Shown piece by piece: positions 45,139 through 54,086 of a DNA stretch of 64,000 nt; position 1 is the first letter of the stretch, and each line of letters begins with the position of its first letter. The position numbers were made by a program, and so were the translations under genes. This DNA is from Burkholderia ambifaria AMMD (GTDB lineage: Bacteria > Pseudomonadota > Gammaproteobacteria > Burkholderiales > Burkholderiaceae): positions 1,674,001 to 1,738,000 of the forward strand of contig NC_008390.1 of the NCBI RefSeq assembly GCF_000203915.1, read 5' to 3'. Under the pieces are notes generated by a model. The model saw nothing but the letters and a program-made list of their open reading frames with translations, was not told where the DNA came from and searched no databases.

Positions 45139-45741
45139 TCAGAACTCCACGCCGGGCTGCGCCTTCACGCCTTGCTCCTTGTACGGATGCTTGACGAGCC
45201 GCATTTCCGTGACGAGGTCGGCCGCGTCGATCAGTGCATCGGGCGCATGCCGCCCGGTGACGACGACGTGCACCGAATCCGGCCGCGCGACGAGCGTCGC
45301 GAGCACTTCGTCGAGCGGCAGGTATTCGTACTTCAGCACGGTGTTCAGCTCGTCGAGGATCACCATCCGGTACTCGCCGCTTTCGATCATCCGGCGCGCC
45401 TCGTCCCAGCCCTTGCGCGCGGTGGCGACGTCGGCGTCGCGGTTCTGCGTATTCCACGTATAGCCGTCGCCCATCGTCACGAAGTCGCACTGCGCGACCG
45501 CGCCGAGGAAGTCCCGCTCGGACGTGTGCAACGCGCCCTTGATGAACTGCACGACGCCGAGCCGCATGCCATGGCCGAGCACGCGCACGGCCATGCCGAA
45601 GGCGGCCGTGCTCTTGCCCTTGCCGTTGCCGGTGTTGACGATCAGCAGGCCCTTTTCCTGGGTGGCGGCAGCCTGCTTCTTTTCATGGCCGGCGCGGCGG
45701 CGTTCGGCCATCCGCTGATGGGATTCGGCATCGGTCTTCAT
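45139..45741 (-). CDS. cobO: Cob(I)yrinic acid a,c-diamide adenosyltransferase
   Basis: A 200-aa CobA/BtuR/CobO-type adenosyltransferase that attaches the upper adenosyl ligand to corrinoids. The N-terminus is basic and disordered; the P-loop is NTGNGKGKSTAAFG, followed by QFIKGALHTSE, YTWNTQ and DELNTVLKYEYL, all family hallmarks. It sits between cobE and cobB in the leftward operon under the cobalamin riboswitch. Confidence 0.95.
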   Translation of the reverse strand: MKTDAESHQRMAERRRAGHEKKQAAATQEKGLLIVNTGNGKGKSTAAFGMAVRVLGHGMRLGVVQFIKGALHTSERDFLGAVAQCDFVTMGDGYTWNTQNRDADVATARKGWDEARRMIESGEYRMVILDELNTVLKYEYLPLDEVLATLVARPDSVHVVVTGRHAPDALIDAADLVTEMRLVKHPYKEQGVKAQPGVEF

Positions 45742-45775
45742 CGGGAATCGTCCTGTCGAAAGCGAAACAAAGGGT

Positions 45776-46153
45776 TCAGAGCGGGCCGGCGAGCGCGACC
45801 GTCACGCCGTCCCGACTGGATTTGGGGCCGAGCAGCCGGCCCTGCGGCGCCGCGAGTTGCGCGCACGGCTCGGCCACGCCCGCGACGCCGAAACGCGCGA
45901 GCGCGGCCGCCGACGGGCCGCTCAATGCCGGTTCGGAGCACTGCGCGAGCTGCGCCGCGTCGAACGCGACGAGCGGCCAGCCGCGCCGCGCGCACAGCGT
46001 GCGCAGCGGCCGGGCACGCGCCTTGTCGGCGAGCGTCGCGACGACGGCCGGCTCGGCGTCCGGGTGGCTGGCCAGCGCCGCGCGGATCGCGGCATCGAGT
46101 TGCGCGGCCGTCACTCCCGCGCGGAAACCGACGCCGAGCGCGACGCGCATCAT
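45776..46153 (-). CDS. cobE: Cobalamin biosynthesis protein CobE / CbiG C-terminal domain
   Basis: A 125-aa protein corresponding to the C-terminal domain of CbiG, called CobE in the aerobic pathway. It starts with the typical ALGVGFRAGVTAAQLDAAI and contains LATLADKARARPL-like and SEPALSGPSAAA stretches. Its precise biochemical role is not settled. The start (ATGATG) overlaps the cobA stop codon, so the two are translationally coupled. Confidence 0.88.
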   Translation of the reverse strand: MMRVALGVGFRAGVTAAQLDAAIRAALASHPDAEPAVVATLADKARARPLRTLCARRGWPLVAFDAAQLAQCSEPALSGPSAAALARFGVAGVAEPCAQLAAPQGRLLGPKSSRDGVTVALAGPL

Positions 46154-46899
46154 GCGCGGCCGCCAAGCGCCGCGCGCACCGCGGGATCGTCGGCGAGCGC
46201 CGCGACGCGGCCGATCACGACGATCGCGGGCGAACCGATACCGGTCGCGCGCACGCGTTCGACGATCGTGTCGAGGGTCGCGAGCACGTGCCGCTGCCCG
46301 TCACGCGTCGCGTTCTCGATCGCCGCGCACGGCGTGTCGCCGGCCACGCCGCCGTCACGCAGCGCGGCTGCAATGGTGTCGAGCCGGCGAATGCCCATGT
46401 AGATCACGATCGTCATCCGCGTCGCGGCCAGCGCGCGCCAGTCGGGTTCGTCCGCGCCCGCGCCGTGGCCCGTGACGAAGATCACGCCCTGCGCGTCGCC
46501 GCGATGCGTGACCGGAATGCCGAGCGCGGCCGGGGCGGCGATCCCGGCCGTGATGCCGTTCACGACCTCGACCGGAAACCCGGCCGCGCCGAGCGCGAGC
46601 AATTCCTCGCCGCCGCGGCCGAACACGAACGGATCGCCGCCCTTGAGCCGCGCGACGCTGCGGCCCGCGCGCAGATGCGCGAGCATCGTGGCGACGATCG
46701 TTTCCTGCGGCGTCGACGCATGGCCGCCGCGCTTGCCGACGTGCTCGATCAGGGCGTCGGCGCGCGCGTGGCGCAGCACGTCGGGGTTCACGAGATCGTC
46801 GACGAGCAGCACGTCGGCCGCGGCGATCGCGCGCACGGCCTTCAGCGTCAGCAGATCGGCGTCGCCGGGGCCGGCGCCGACGAGCCATGCGCGGCTCAT
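46150..46899 (-). CDS. cobA: Uroporphyrinogen-III C-methyltransferase
   Basis: A 249-aa SAM-dependent methyltransferase that converts uroporphyrinogen III to precorrin-2, the branch point to cobalamin and sirohaem. Signatures are VGAGPGDADLLTLKA at the N-terminus, RLKGGDPFVFGRGGEE in the middle and GITAGIAAPAALGIPVTHRG. ATG 46899 places the first motif at the usual position. It is the first gene of the leftward operon; a riboswitch about 190 bases upstream should shut it off when adenosylcobalamin is plentiful. Confidence 0.95.
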   Translation of the reverse strand: MSRAWLVGAGPGDADLLTLKAVRAIAAADVLLVDDLVNPDVLRHARADALIEHVGKRGGHASTPQETIVATMLAHLRAGRSVARLKGGDPFVFGRGGEELLALGAAGFPVEVVNGITAGIAAPAALGIPVTHRGDAQGVIFVTGHGAGADEPDWRALAATRMTIVIYMGIRRLDTIAAALRDGGVAGDTPCAAIENATRDGQRHVLATLDTIVERVRATGIGSPAIVVIGRVAALADDPAVRAALGGRA

Positions 46900-47000
46900 C
46901 GGACGCGGCACGGCGCGCACCGTGTCGTGGCAGTGGAAAGGGGACAGCGAGCGGCACATCGGCGGCCGGCGGACAGGCAATGCATGACGGATCGAGCGAA

Positions 47001-47018
47001 GCCCGCGCGAGCGCGGGC
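47001..47018 (-). terminator. Hairpin between cobalamin riboswitch and cobA (possible expression platform)
   Basis: GCCCGCGC-GA-GCGCGGGC, a perfect 8-bp GC stem downstream of the minus-strand riboswitch. No T-run follows, so it could act by Rho or by masking translation. The role is inferred. Confidence 0.35.
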
Positions 47019-47085
47019 GGAAAGCGCACCCCATCCGTCCCCCGCGGATCGGGCGTTCGGCGAGCAGCGGGCTCGCCCCTTGCGT

Positions 47086-47287
47086 CGGCCGGTATCCGGG
47101 CTGGCCGCTTGCCAGGCCGCAGCCTTCCCGCCCGCTGAAGGGCAGTGGCATCGCGGGCGGCCTGGGCGCGTGCGGGGAACCGCGACGCGCGGGCGGCGTA
47201 CCGTTGCGGGGACAGCACAGGCCGGGCGGACGTCCGCCTCCTGTTTCCCGTTTAACTGCGCACGCCGGAGGAGCGCGCGCGAGCACC
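47086..47287 (-). promoter_or_regulatory. Cobalamin riboswitch for cobA-cobE-cobO-cobB
   Basis: Reading the minus strand, the consensus blocks appear in order: GTTAAACGGGAAACAGG near the 5' end, the B12-box core CCTGTGCTGTCCCCGCAACGG, GCCACTG, CGGGAAGG, and the closing CAGCCCGGATACCGGCC. This is the adenosylcobalamin riboswitch architecture. It precedes cobA. Confidence 0.92.
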
Positions 47288-47461
47288 GAACGCGGCGCAT
47301 ACGATAGCACAGCGCCCGGGCCGCGCGAACCCGCCGCGCGGTCGCCCGGGGTGGCCCCGGACGTGGCCCCGGGCGCGCTGCCGCGGCCATGCAGGACATC
47401 CCGCGGCGGCCCGTTTCACCTTGACGCTCCCCGCACCGCCGCCTACACTCGCACGCGTTTT

Positions 47462-47692
47462 GGTGCTCGCGCGCGCTCCTCCGGCGCGCGCAGTTAAACG
47501 GGAAACAGGGAGCCTGCCTGCGCCGCAGTCGAGCCAACCTGTGCTGCCCCCGCAACGGTAAGCGAACGCGTCGCGCCCAGCGCGACGCAGCGCCGCTTCG
47601 CCGCATGCCTGCCGCATGCGGACGACCGCCACTGGATGCCGCGCATTCGGGAAGGCGAAGCGGCGTGTTCGTCAGCCCGGATACCGGCCGAA
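47462..47692 (+). promoter_or_regulatory. Cobalamin riboswitch for cobW-cobN-chlID
   Basis: On the plus strand: GTTAAACGGGAAACAGGG, CTGTGCTGCCCCCGCAACGG, CCACTGG, CGGGAAGG and CAGCCCGGATACCGGCC in the canonical order. The first 47 bases match those of the divergent riboswitch at 46 positions. Between the two lie about 174 bases that must hold both promoters. Confidence 0.93.
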
Positions 47693-47897
47693 ACGTTGGG
47701 GTTCAGCGCCGCGGGGAGGCGGCGCATCGTCCACGGCCGCAGCATGCCCGACACCCGAGCGTTTCCCGCTTCCTCCACCGATCCGTCCGCCGCACGCGCG
47801 CCGCGCCGGGCCGGCGCGACGAACGGCAGGCGGCGCGGGCAGGGCCGGCGGCAGCCGTGCCGGCATTGACCATGCCGACCGTTCACAAGGAAGCGTC

Positions 47898-48014
47898 ATG
47901 TCCGATTCGTCGTTCCGTGCGTCGTGCGGCCGTCCGGCCGGACTGCGCCGCGCCATCCCCGCGATCCGCCCGACGACATGCCGCGCCGCATTCGACGCGA
48001 CGATCCCGGCCTGA
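47898..48014 (+). CDS. 38-aa leader-type ORF between riboswitch and cobW
   Basis: ATG 47898 with AAGGAAG just upstream, ending at TGA 48012-48014, 25 bases before cobW. The product (MSDSSFRASCGRPAGLRR...FDATIPA) is Arg/Ala-rich with no recognised domain. Its position and good ribosome binding site suggest a translated leader whose translation may be the step the riboswitch controls. It could also be chance. Confidence 0.45.
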   Translation: MSDSSFRASCGRPAGLRRAIPAIRPTTCRAAFDATIPA

Positions 48015-48039
48015 TTCCATTTTCGCCACAGGACCTACC

Positions 48040-49128
48040 ATGACCCTACGCAAGCTTCCCGTCACGATCGTCACGGGCTTTCTCGGCAGCGGCAAGACCA
48101 CGCTGATGCGCCACATCCTGCAGCACGCGGAAGGCCGCCGCATCGCGGTGATCGTCAACGAATTCGGCGAGCTCGGCATCGACGGCGAAATCCTCAAGGG
48201 CTGCGGGATCGGCTGCGACGATGCGGAGGGCGCGCAGGGCGAAGCGTCGGGCCAGCTGTACGAACTCGCGAACGGCTGCCTGTGCTGCACCGTGCAGGAA
48301 GAGTTCTATCCGGTGATGGAAGCGCTCGTCGAGCGCCGCGCCGACATCGATCACGTGCTGATCGAGACGTCGGGCCTCGCGCTGCCGAAGCCGCTCGTGC
48401 AGGCCTTCAACTGGCCGACGATCCGCAACAGCTTCACGGTCGACGCGGTCGTGACGGTCGTCGACGGGCCGGCTGCCGCCAGCGGCCAGTTCGCCGAGAA
48501 CCCGCAGGCCGTCGACGCGCAGCGCCGCGCCGATCCGAACCTCGACCACGAATCGCCGCTGCACGAACTGTTCGCCGACCAGCTGTCGTCCGCCGATCTC
48601 GTGATCGTGAACAAGGCCGATCTCGTCGCCGACGCGCAGTTCGCCGAAGTCGAGGCCGCGATCCGCGAAGAGATCCCGCCGCAGGTGAAGATCGTGCGCG
48701 CGACGCGCGGCGAACTGGATCTCGCGATGCTGCTCGGGCTCGAATCGGCGTCGGAGGAAACGATCCACCTGCGGCACGACCATCACGGCTCGGCCGACGA
48801 CGGCGATCACGATCACCATCACGACGATTTCGATTCGGTCGTGGTGTCGGGCGACGCAGGCTCGCGCGAAGCGACGATCGCCGCGCTGCAGCGCGTCGTC
48901 GAGACGCACACGATCTACCGCGCGAAAGGCTTCGCGGCGCTGCCCGATGCGCCGATGCGGCTCGTGATCCAGGGTGTCGGCCGCCGCTTCGACAGCTATT
49001 TCGACCGTCGCTGGCAGGACGGCGAAACGCGCGCGAGCCGCTTCGTGCTGATTGGCGAGGATCTCGACCCGGCCGAACTGCAGCGCGCGTTCGACGCCGC
49101 GTGCGCGGCGCAGACGCAGCAGGCGTAA
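48040..49128 (+). CDS. cobW: CobW G3E-family GTPase (cobalt chaperone)
   Basis: A 362-aa G3E P-loop GTPase. Walker A is GFLGSGKTTL near residue 12, the metal-binding CxCC motif is GCLCC near 85, and NKADL gives base specificity. Residues about 245-265 form a His/Asp-rich linker (HDHHGSADDGDHDHHHDD), a plausible metal-binding insert. CobW proteins are thought to deliver Co(II) to the CobN chelatase, whose gene starts 6 bases after the cobW stop. Confidence 0.95.
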   Translation: MTLRKLPVTIVTGFLGSGKTTLMRHILQHAEGRRIAVIVNEFGELGIDGEILKGCGIGCDDAEGAQGEASGQLYELANGCLCCTVQEEFYPVMEALVERRADIDHVLIETSGLALPKPLVQAFNWPTIRNSFTVDAVVTVVDGPAAASGQFAENPQAVDAQRRADPNLDHESPLHELFADQLSSADLVIVNKADLVADAQFAEVEAAIREEIPPQVKIVRATRGELDLAMLLGLESASEETIHLRHDHHGSADDGDHDHHHDDFDSVVVSGDAGSREATIAALQRVVETHTIYRAKGFAALPDAPMRLVIQGVGRRFDSYFDRRWQDGETRASRFVLIGEDLDPAELQRAFDAACAAQTQQA

Positions 49129-49134
49129 CGCGCG

Positions 49135-52100
49135 ATGCATCTGCTGCGCACCACGCCGGGCGGCTTCGTCGACGATACGCAGGGCGTCGTCCGGATCGAC
49201 CAGCAGCCGGCCGACATCGTGATCCTGAGTTCGGCCGATACGACCTTGTCGCTGCTGGCCAGCGTCGTGCCGAAGCTGCCGGCCGGCTTTCCGAGCGTGC
49301 GGCTCGCGAACGTCACGTTCCTGCGGCAGCCCGCGTCGGTCGATTTCTATGTCGACGACGTGCTGCGTCATGCGAAGACGGTCGTGATCGATCATCTCGG
49401 CGGCGAAGCGTACTGGCCGTACGGGATCGAACAGGCCGTGTCGCTGGCGTCCAAGCGCCGGCAGCAGCTCGCGATGTTCTCGGGCGACCTGCAGGAAGAC
49501 CCGAACCTCGTCGCGAAGAGCACGGTCGCGCCGGCGCTGTGCCGGCTGTGGTGGCGCTACCTGCGCGACGGCGGGATGCACAACGCCGAAGCGCTGCTGC
49601 GCAGCATCGCATTCCATACGCTCGGCTTCGGCGACGAACCCGAGCCGCCGCGCCCGCTGCCGGCCGCCGCGCTGTATCACCCGGCGCGCGACCCGGCGAG
49701 CGTCGACGACTGGCGCGCGCGCTGGACGCCCGGCGCACCCGTGGTCGCGATCCTGTTCTATCGCGCGCACTGGCAGGCCGCGAACACGGCCGTGTTCGAC
49801 GCGCTGGCCGATGCGCTCGTGCGCGAAGGGCTCAATCCGCTGCCGATCGCGGTCACGTCGCTGAAGGACGCGGTGAGCCGCGAGGTCATCACGCAGCTCT
49901 GCGACACGCACGGCGTCGCGCTCGTGCTGAACACCACGGCCTTCGCGGCCGGCGCGATCGATAGCCCCGAGCCCGACATACTCGCCGGCGACGCGCCGGT
50001 GCTGCAGGTGATCCTGTCCGGCGGCAACCGCGACGCGTGGGTGGCCGACAACCAGGGGCTGCACGCGCGCGACATCGCGATGCACATCGCGTTGCCTGAA
50101 GTCGACGGGCGCATCGTCACGCGCGCGGTGAGCTTCAAGGGGCTCGCGTATCGGTGTCCGCACACCGAAGTCGACGTCGTGCGCTACCAGCCGGACGCCG
50201 AACGGATCGCGTTCGTCGCGGCGCTCGCGCGCGGCTGGTGCCGGCTGCGCACGCTCGACAATGCCGACAAGCGCATCGCGCTGATTCTCGCGAACTATCC
50301 GCAAAGCGAAGGGCGGATCGGCAACGGCGTCGGGCTCGACACGCCGGCGTCCGCGCTGCGCGTGCTCGCGGCGCTGCGCGACGCGGGCTATGCGGTAGCC
50401 GACCTGCCGGCCGACGGCGACGCGCTGATCGCGCGGCTCACCGAAGGCGTGACCAACGACCCGGCCGTGCGCGCACTGCGCCCCGCGTTCCAGAGTTTCG
50501 CGCTGGCCGATTACGTCGCGCATTTCGCGCGGCTGCCGGCCGCCGTGCGCGATGCGCTGAACGAGCGCTGGGGGCCGCCCGACGCGGACCCGACGCTGCG
50601 CCAAGGGCGCTTCCCGATCGCCGGCTGGCGCGCGGGCAACGTGTTCGTCGGCATCCAGCCGTCGCGTTCGCGCGGCGAGAACGACTATGCGAGCTACCAC
50701 GACGCGGACCTCGTGCCGCCGCACGCTTACCTCGCGTTCTATTTCTGGCTGCGCGATGCGTTCGGCATCGACGCGGTCATCCACCTCGGCAAGCACGGCA
50801 ACCTCGAATGGCTGCCGGGCAAGAGCGTCGCGCTGTCCGACGCGTGCTGGCCGGACCTGACACTCGGGCCGCTGCCGCATCTGTATCCGTTCATCGTCAA
50901 CGATCCGGGCGAGGGCAGCCAGGCGAAGCGCCGCGCGCAGGCCGTGATCATCGATCACCTGATGCCGCCGCTCACGCGCGCGGAAAACTACGGCCCGCTG
51001 CAGGATCTCGAACGGCAGGTCGACGAATACTACGAAGCGCTGATGGTCGATGCGCGGCGCGCGAGGCTGCTGCGCAAGACGATCCTCGCGACGATCGCCG
51101 AACACCGGCTGCATGACGAGCTGAGCGTGTCGCCGCCGCGCGACGCCGGCGACGAGGACGCGCTGCTCACGCGCGTCGACGCCTGGCTGTGCGAATTGAA
51201 GGAAGCACAGATTCGCGACGGGCTGCACGTGTTCGGCGCGTCGCCGCTCGACCGCCAGCGGCGCGATACGCTGCTCGCGCTCGCACGCTTTCCGGTCGGC
51301 GACGGCAAGGGCGAACGCGCGGGGCTGATCGCCGCGCTCGCGCGCGATCTCGCGCTCGGCGACGATTTCGATCCGCTCGCGGCCGACTGGGCTGCGCCGT
51401 GGACGGGCCCGCGGCCGGCCGTTCTGCAGGCGCTCGACGCGTCGCCGTGGCGCCATGCGGGTGACACGCGCGAGCGGCTCGAGCGGCTCGCGCAGCAGTG
51501 GCTCGATGGACTGTGCCGTGCGAATGTCGGCGGCGATGCCGGCATCGATGCGACGCCGCCGGGTGCATGGCCGCACACGCTCGCCGTGCTCGAACGCGTG
51601 CGCGCGACGCTGCTGCCCGCGCTCGACGCGTGCGGCGGCGAGGAACTGCGCCAGCTGCTGCGCGGGCTCGACGGCCGCTTCGTGCCGCCGGGGCCGAGCG
51701 GCTCGCCGTCGCGCGGCCGTCCCGACGTGCTGCCGACGGGCCGCAACTTCTATTCGGTCGATACGCGCGCGGTGCCGACGCAGGCCGCGTGGTCGCTCGG
51801 GCTGAAATCCGCGCAGCAGCTGATCGAACGCCATCTGCAGGATCACGGCGACTATCCGCGCGCGATCGGGCTGTCGGTCTGGGGCACGGCCACGATGCGC
51901 ACCGGCGGCGACGATATCGCGCAGGCCTTCGCGCTCATCGGCGTGCGGCCGAAATGGGCGCACGGCAGTCATCGCGTGACCGACTTCGAGATCCTGCCGA
52001 TCGAGATCTTCGACCGGCCGCGCATCGACGTGACGCTGCGCGTGTCGGGCTTCTTCCGCGACGCGTTTCCGAACCTGATGCACCTGTTCGACGCGGCCGT

Positions 52101-52947
52101 GCAGGCCGTCGCCGCGCTCGACGAGCCCGAGGCGCTGAACCCGATCCGCGCGCGCATCGAGCGCGAACGCGCGACCTGGATCGAGCGGGGCGTGGCGCCC
52201 GACGAAGCGCGACGCCGCGCCGGCTGGCGCGTGTTCGGCGCGCGGCCGGGCAGCTACGGTGCGGGCCTGCAGGACATGATCGACCAGCGCCGCTGGCAGA
52301 CCGACGCCGATCTCGCCGCCGCGTATCGCCAGTGGGGCGGCCATGCGTACGCGCAGAACAGCGCGGGCGACGCGGCCCCCGACGTGTTCGGCGAGCGGCT
52401 CGCGGCGATCGACGTCGTCGTGCAGAACCAGGACAGCCGCGAACACGACATCCTCGACTCGAACGACTACTACCAGTTCCAGGGCGGGATGACGGCGGCC
52501 GTGCGCCACCTGTCCGGCCAGCAGCCGAGCATCTACCACGGCGACCATGCGAACCCGGTCGCGCCGAAGATGCGCACGCTGCGCGAGGAGATCGCGCGCG
52601 TGATCCGCTCACGCGTCGTCAACCCGAAATGGCTCGACGGCGTGAAGCGTCACGGCTACAAGGGCGCGGCCGAAATGGCCGCGACCGTCGACTACCTGTA
52701 CGGCTATGACGCGACCGCCCGCGTGCTGTCGGACCATCAGTACGCGCTCGTCGCCGACGCGTACCTGTTCGACGACGACACGCGTGCGTTCCTCGAACGA
52801 CACAACCCGAAGGCGCTGCACGGCATCTGCGAACGCTTTGTCGAAGCGATGCAGCGCGGGCTGTGGCAGCAGCCGGGCGACTATCGCGAGCGGATCGAAG
52901 CGGTCTGGCTCGACAGCGAACAACTCCAGGAAGGAGGACGGCGATGA
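49135..52947 (+). CDS. cobN: Cobaltochelatase large subunit CobN
   Basis: A 1270-aa CobN/BchH-family protein that binds hydrogenobyrinate a,c-diamide and inserts cobalt. Family blocks include AVIIDHLMPPLTRAENYG, VIHLGKHGNLEWLPGKS, RNFYSVDTRAVPTQAAW and the C-terminal EHDILDSNDYYQFQGGM. It works with AAA+ and VWA subunits; here these are supplied by the chlI/chlD pair directly downstream rather than by CobS/CobT. The stop overlaps the chlI ATG. Confidence 0.96.
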   Translation: MHLLRTTPGGFVDDTQGVVRIDQQPADIVILSSADTTLSLLASVVPKLPAGFPSVRLANVTFLRQPASVDFYVDDVLRHAKTVVIDHLGGEAYWPYGIEQAVSLASKRRQQLAMFSGDLQEDPNLVAKSTVAPALCRLWWRYLRDGGMHNAEALLRSIAFHTLGFGDEPEPPRPLPAAALYHPARDPASVDDWRARWTPGAPVVAILFYRAHWQAANTAVFDALADALVREGLNPLPIAVTSLKDAVSREVITQLCDTHGVALVLNTTAFAAGAIDSPEPDILAGDAPVLQVILSGGNRDAWVADNQGLHARDIAMHIALPEVDGRIVTRAVSFKGLAYRCPHTEVDVVRYQPDAERIAFVAALARGWCRLRTLDNADKRIALILANYPQSEGRIGNGVGLDTPASALRVLAALRDAGYAVADLPADGDALIARLTEGVTNDPAVRALRPAFQSFALADYVAHFARLPAAVRDALNERWGPPDADPTLRQGRFPIAGWRAGNVFVGIQPSRSRGENDYASYHDADLVPPHAYLAFYFWLRDAFGIDAVIHLGKHGNLEWLPGKSVALSDACWPDLTLGPLPHLYPFIVNDPGEGSQAKRRAQAVIIDHLMPPLTRAENYGPLQDLERQVDEYYEALMVDARRARLLRKTILATIAEHRLHDELSVSPPRDAGDEDALLTRVDAWLCELKEAQIRDGLHVFGASPLDRQRRDTLLALARFPVGDGKGERAGLIAALARDLALGDDFDPLAADWAAPWTGPRPAVLQALDASPWRHAGDTRERLERLAQQWLDGLCRANVGGDAGIDATPPGAWPHTLAVLERVRATLLPALDACGGEELRQLLRGLDGRFVPPGPSGSPSRGRPDVLPTGRNFYSVDTRAVPTQAAWSLGLKSAQQLIERHLQDHGDYPRAIGLSVWGTATMRTGGDDIAQAFALIGVRPKWAHGSHRVTDFEILPIEIFDRPRIDVTLRVSGFFRDAFPNLMHLFDAAVQAVAALDEPEALNPIRARIERERATWIERGVAPDEARRRAGWRVFGARPGSYGAGLQDMIDQRRWQTDADLAAAYRQWGGHAYAQNSAGDAAPDVFGERLAAIDVVVQNQDSREHDILDSNDYYQFQGGMTAAVRHLSGQQPSIYHGDHANPVAPKMRTLREEIARVIRSRVVNPKWLDGVKRHGYKGAAEMAATVDYLYGYDATARVLSDHQYALVADAYLFDDDTRAFLERHNPKALHGICERFVEAMQRGLWQQPGDYRERIEAVWLDSEQLQEGGRR

Positions 52948-54038
52948 CCGATCCGACGACGCCCCGCGCACGCGCGGTGTTCCCGTTCGCGGCACTGGTC
53001 GCGCAGCAACCGTTGCAGCAGGCGCTGCTGCTCGCCGCGATCGACCCGTCGCTCGGCGGCGTGCTCGTCAGCGGGCCGCGCGGCACCGCGAAATCGACCG
53101 CCGCGCGCGCGCTGGCGGAATTGCTGCCCGAAGGCGAATTCGTCACGCTGCCGCTGTCGGCGAGCGACGAGCAGGTCACCGGCACGCTCGATCTCGCCCA
53201 TGCGCTCGCCGCCAACGGCGTGCGCTTCCGGCCGGGCCTGCTCGCCCGCGCGCATCGCGGCGTGCTGTACGTCGATGAGGTGAACCTGCTCGCCGACGGG
53301 CTCGTCGATACGCTGCTCGACGTCGCCGCGAGCGGCGTGAACGTGGTCGAGCGCGATGGCGTGTCGCACGCGCACGATGCGCGCTTCGTGTTGGTCGGCA
53401 CGATGAATCCCGAGGAAGGCGAGCTGCGCCCGCAACTGCTCGACCGCTTCGGGCTGATGGTCGAGCTCGAGAACTGCTTCGACGCCGCGCAGCGCGAACG
53501 GATCGTGAAGGCGCGCCTCGCGTTCGATCTCGATCCGGATGCGTTTCGTGCGCGTCACGCAAGCGCGCAGCGAGAACTTCGCGACGGGATTCATGCGGCG
53601 CGGGCCCGGCTGTCGGCGCTCGATTTCGACGATGCGGTTCACGCCCGCGTGAGCGCGCTGTGCATCGACGCGGCCGTCGACGGCCTGCGCGCCGACCTCG
53701 TGATGCTGCGCGCCGCGCGCGCGCTCGCGGCGCTGGAGCAGGCCGACGCGGTGACGGTGTCGCATGTCGAACGCGTGGCCGACGCGGTGCTGCGGCATCG
53801 GCGTCATGCGGGCGCGCCGCCGTCGTCGGGCGCGCCGCCATCGCGCGGCGACGGCGACCGCGACCGCGACCGCGACGAGCGTTCGCCACCGGACACACGC
53901 CGGCAACCCGACGATCAACCGGGCGCGGCACGCAACGATGCGACGGCATCGCAAGGCGAGTGGGGCTACTTGCCACCCGAACCGGCCGGCTTGCGCGATG
54001 TGAAAAGCGTGGTGCCGCTGCCGCTAAAAAAACGCTGA
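52944..54038 (+). CDS. chlI: AAA+ chelatase subunit (ChlI/BchI-like); zero-frame product
   Basis: A 364-aa AAA+ ATPase of the magnesium/cobalt chelatase class. Walker A is GPRGTAKST at about 33-41, Walker B VLYVDEVNLL near 107, followed by the sensor region VLVGTMNPEEGELRPQLLDRFG and a helical C-terminal lid (to about 295). A charged linker (DGDRDRDRDER) leads to the end at LKKR. An excellent AAGGAGG precedes ATG 52944. The last codons CTA AAA AAA CGC TGA form a -1 slippery site; ribosomes that slip continue into the VWA domain, so this gene probably yields both the small subunit and the ChlD-like subunit. Confidence 0.93.
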   Translation: MTDPTTPRARAVFPFAALVAQQPLQQALLLAAIDPSLGGVLVSGPRGTAKSTAARALAELLPEGEFVTLPLSASDEQVTGTLDLAHALAANGVRFRPGLLARAHRGVLYVDEVNLLADGLVDTLLDVAASGVNVVERDGVSHAHDARFVLVGTMNPEEGELRPQLLDRFGLMVELENCFDAAQRERIVKARLAFDLDPDAFRARHASAQRELRDGIHAARARLSALDFDDAVHARVSALCIDAAVDGLRADLVMLRAARALAALEQADAVTVSHVERVADAVLRHRRHAGAPPSSGAPPSRGDGDRDRDRDERSPPDTRRQPDDQPGAARNDATASQGEWGYLPPEPAGLRDVKSVVPLPLKKR

Positions 54039-54086
54039 GCCATCGAGCGGACGCCGCCGCGAACGCCGTTCGCGGTCCTCGATGGC
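54026..54086 (+). other. Predicted -1 programmed ribosomal frameshift signal (chlI to chlD)
   Basis: The heptamer A AAA AAA (54026-54032) lies in the zero frame as CTA AAA AAA. Six bases later a stem begins: GCCATCGAG (54039-54047) pairs with CTCGATGGC (54078-54086). Nested inside it, CCGCGAAC (54057-54064) pairs with GTTCGCGG (54068-54075). The zero-frame stop TGA (54036-54038) falls in the spacer. This is the textbook layout of slippery site, short spacer and stem-loop. Confidence 0.82.

Noticed and set aside
48046..52548. Antisense 1500-codon open frame opposite cobW/cobN
   Set aside because: Shadow of CobN codons; Arg-rich low-information sequence.
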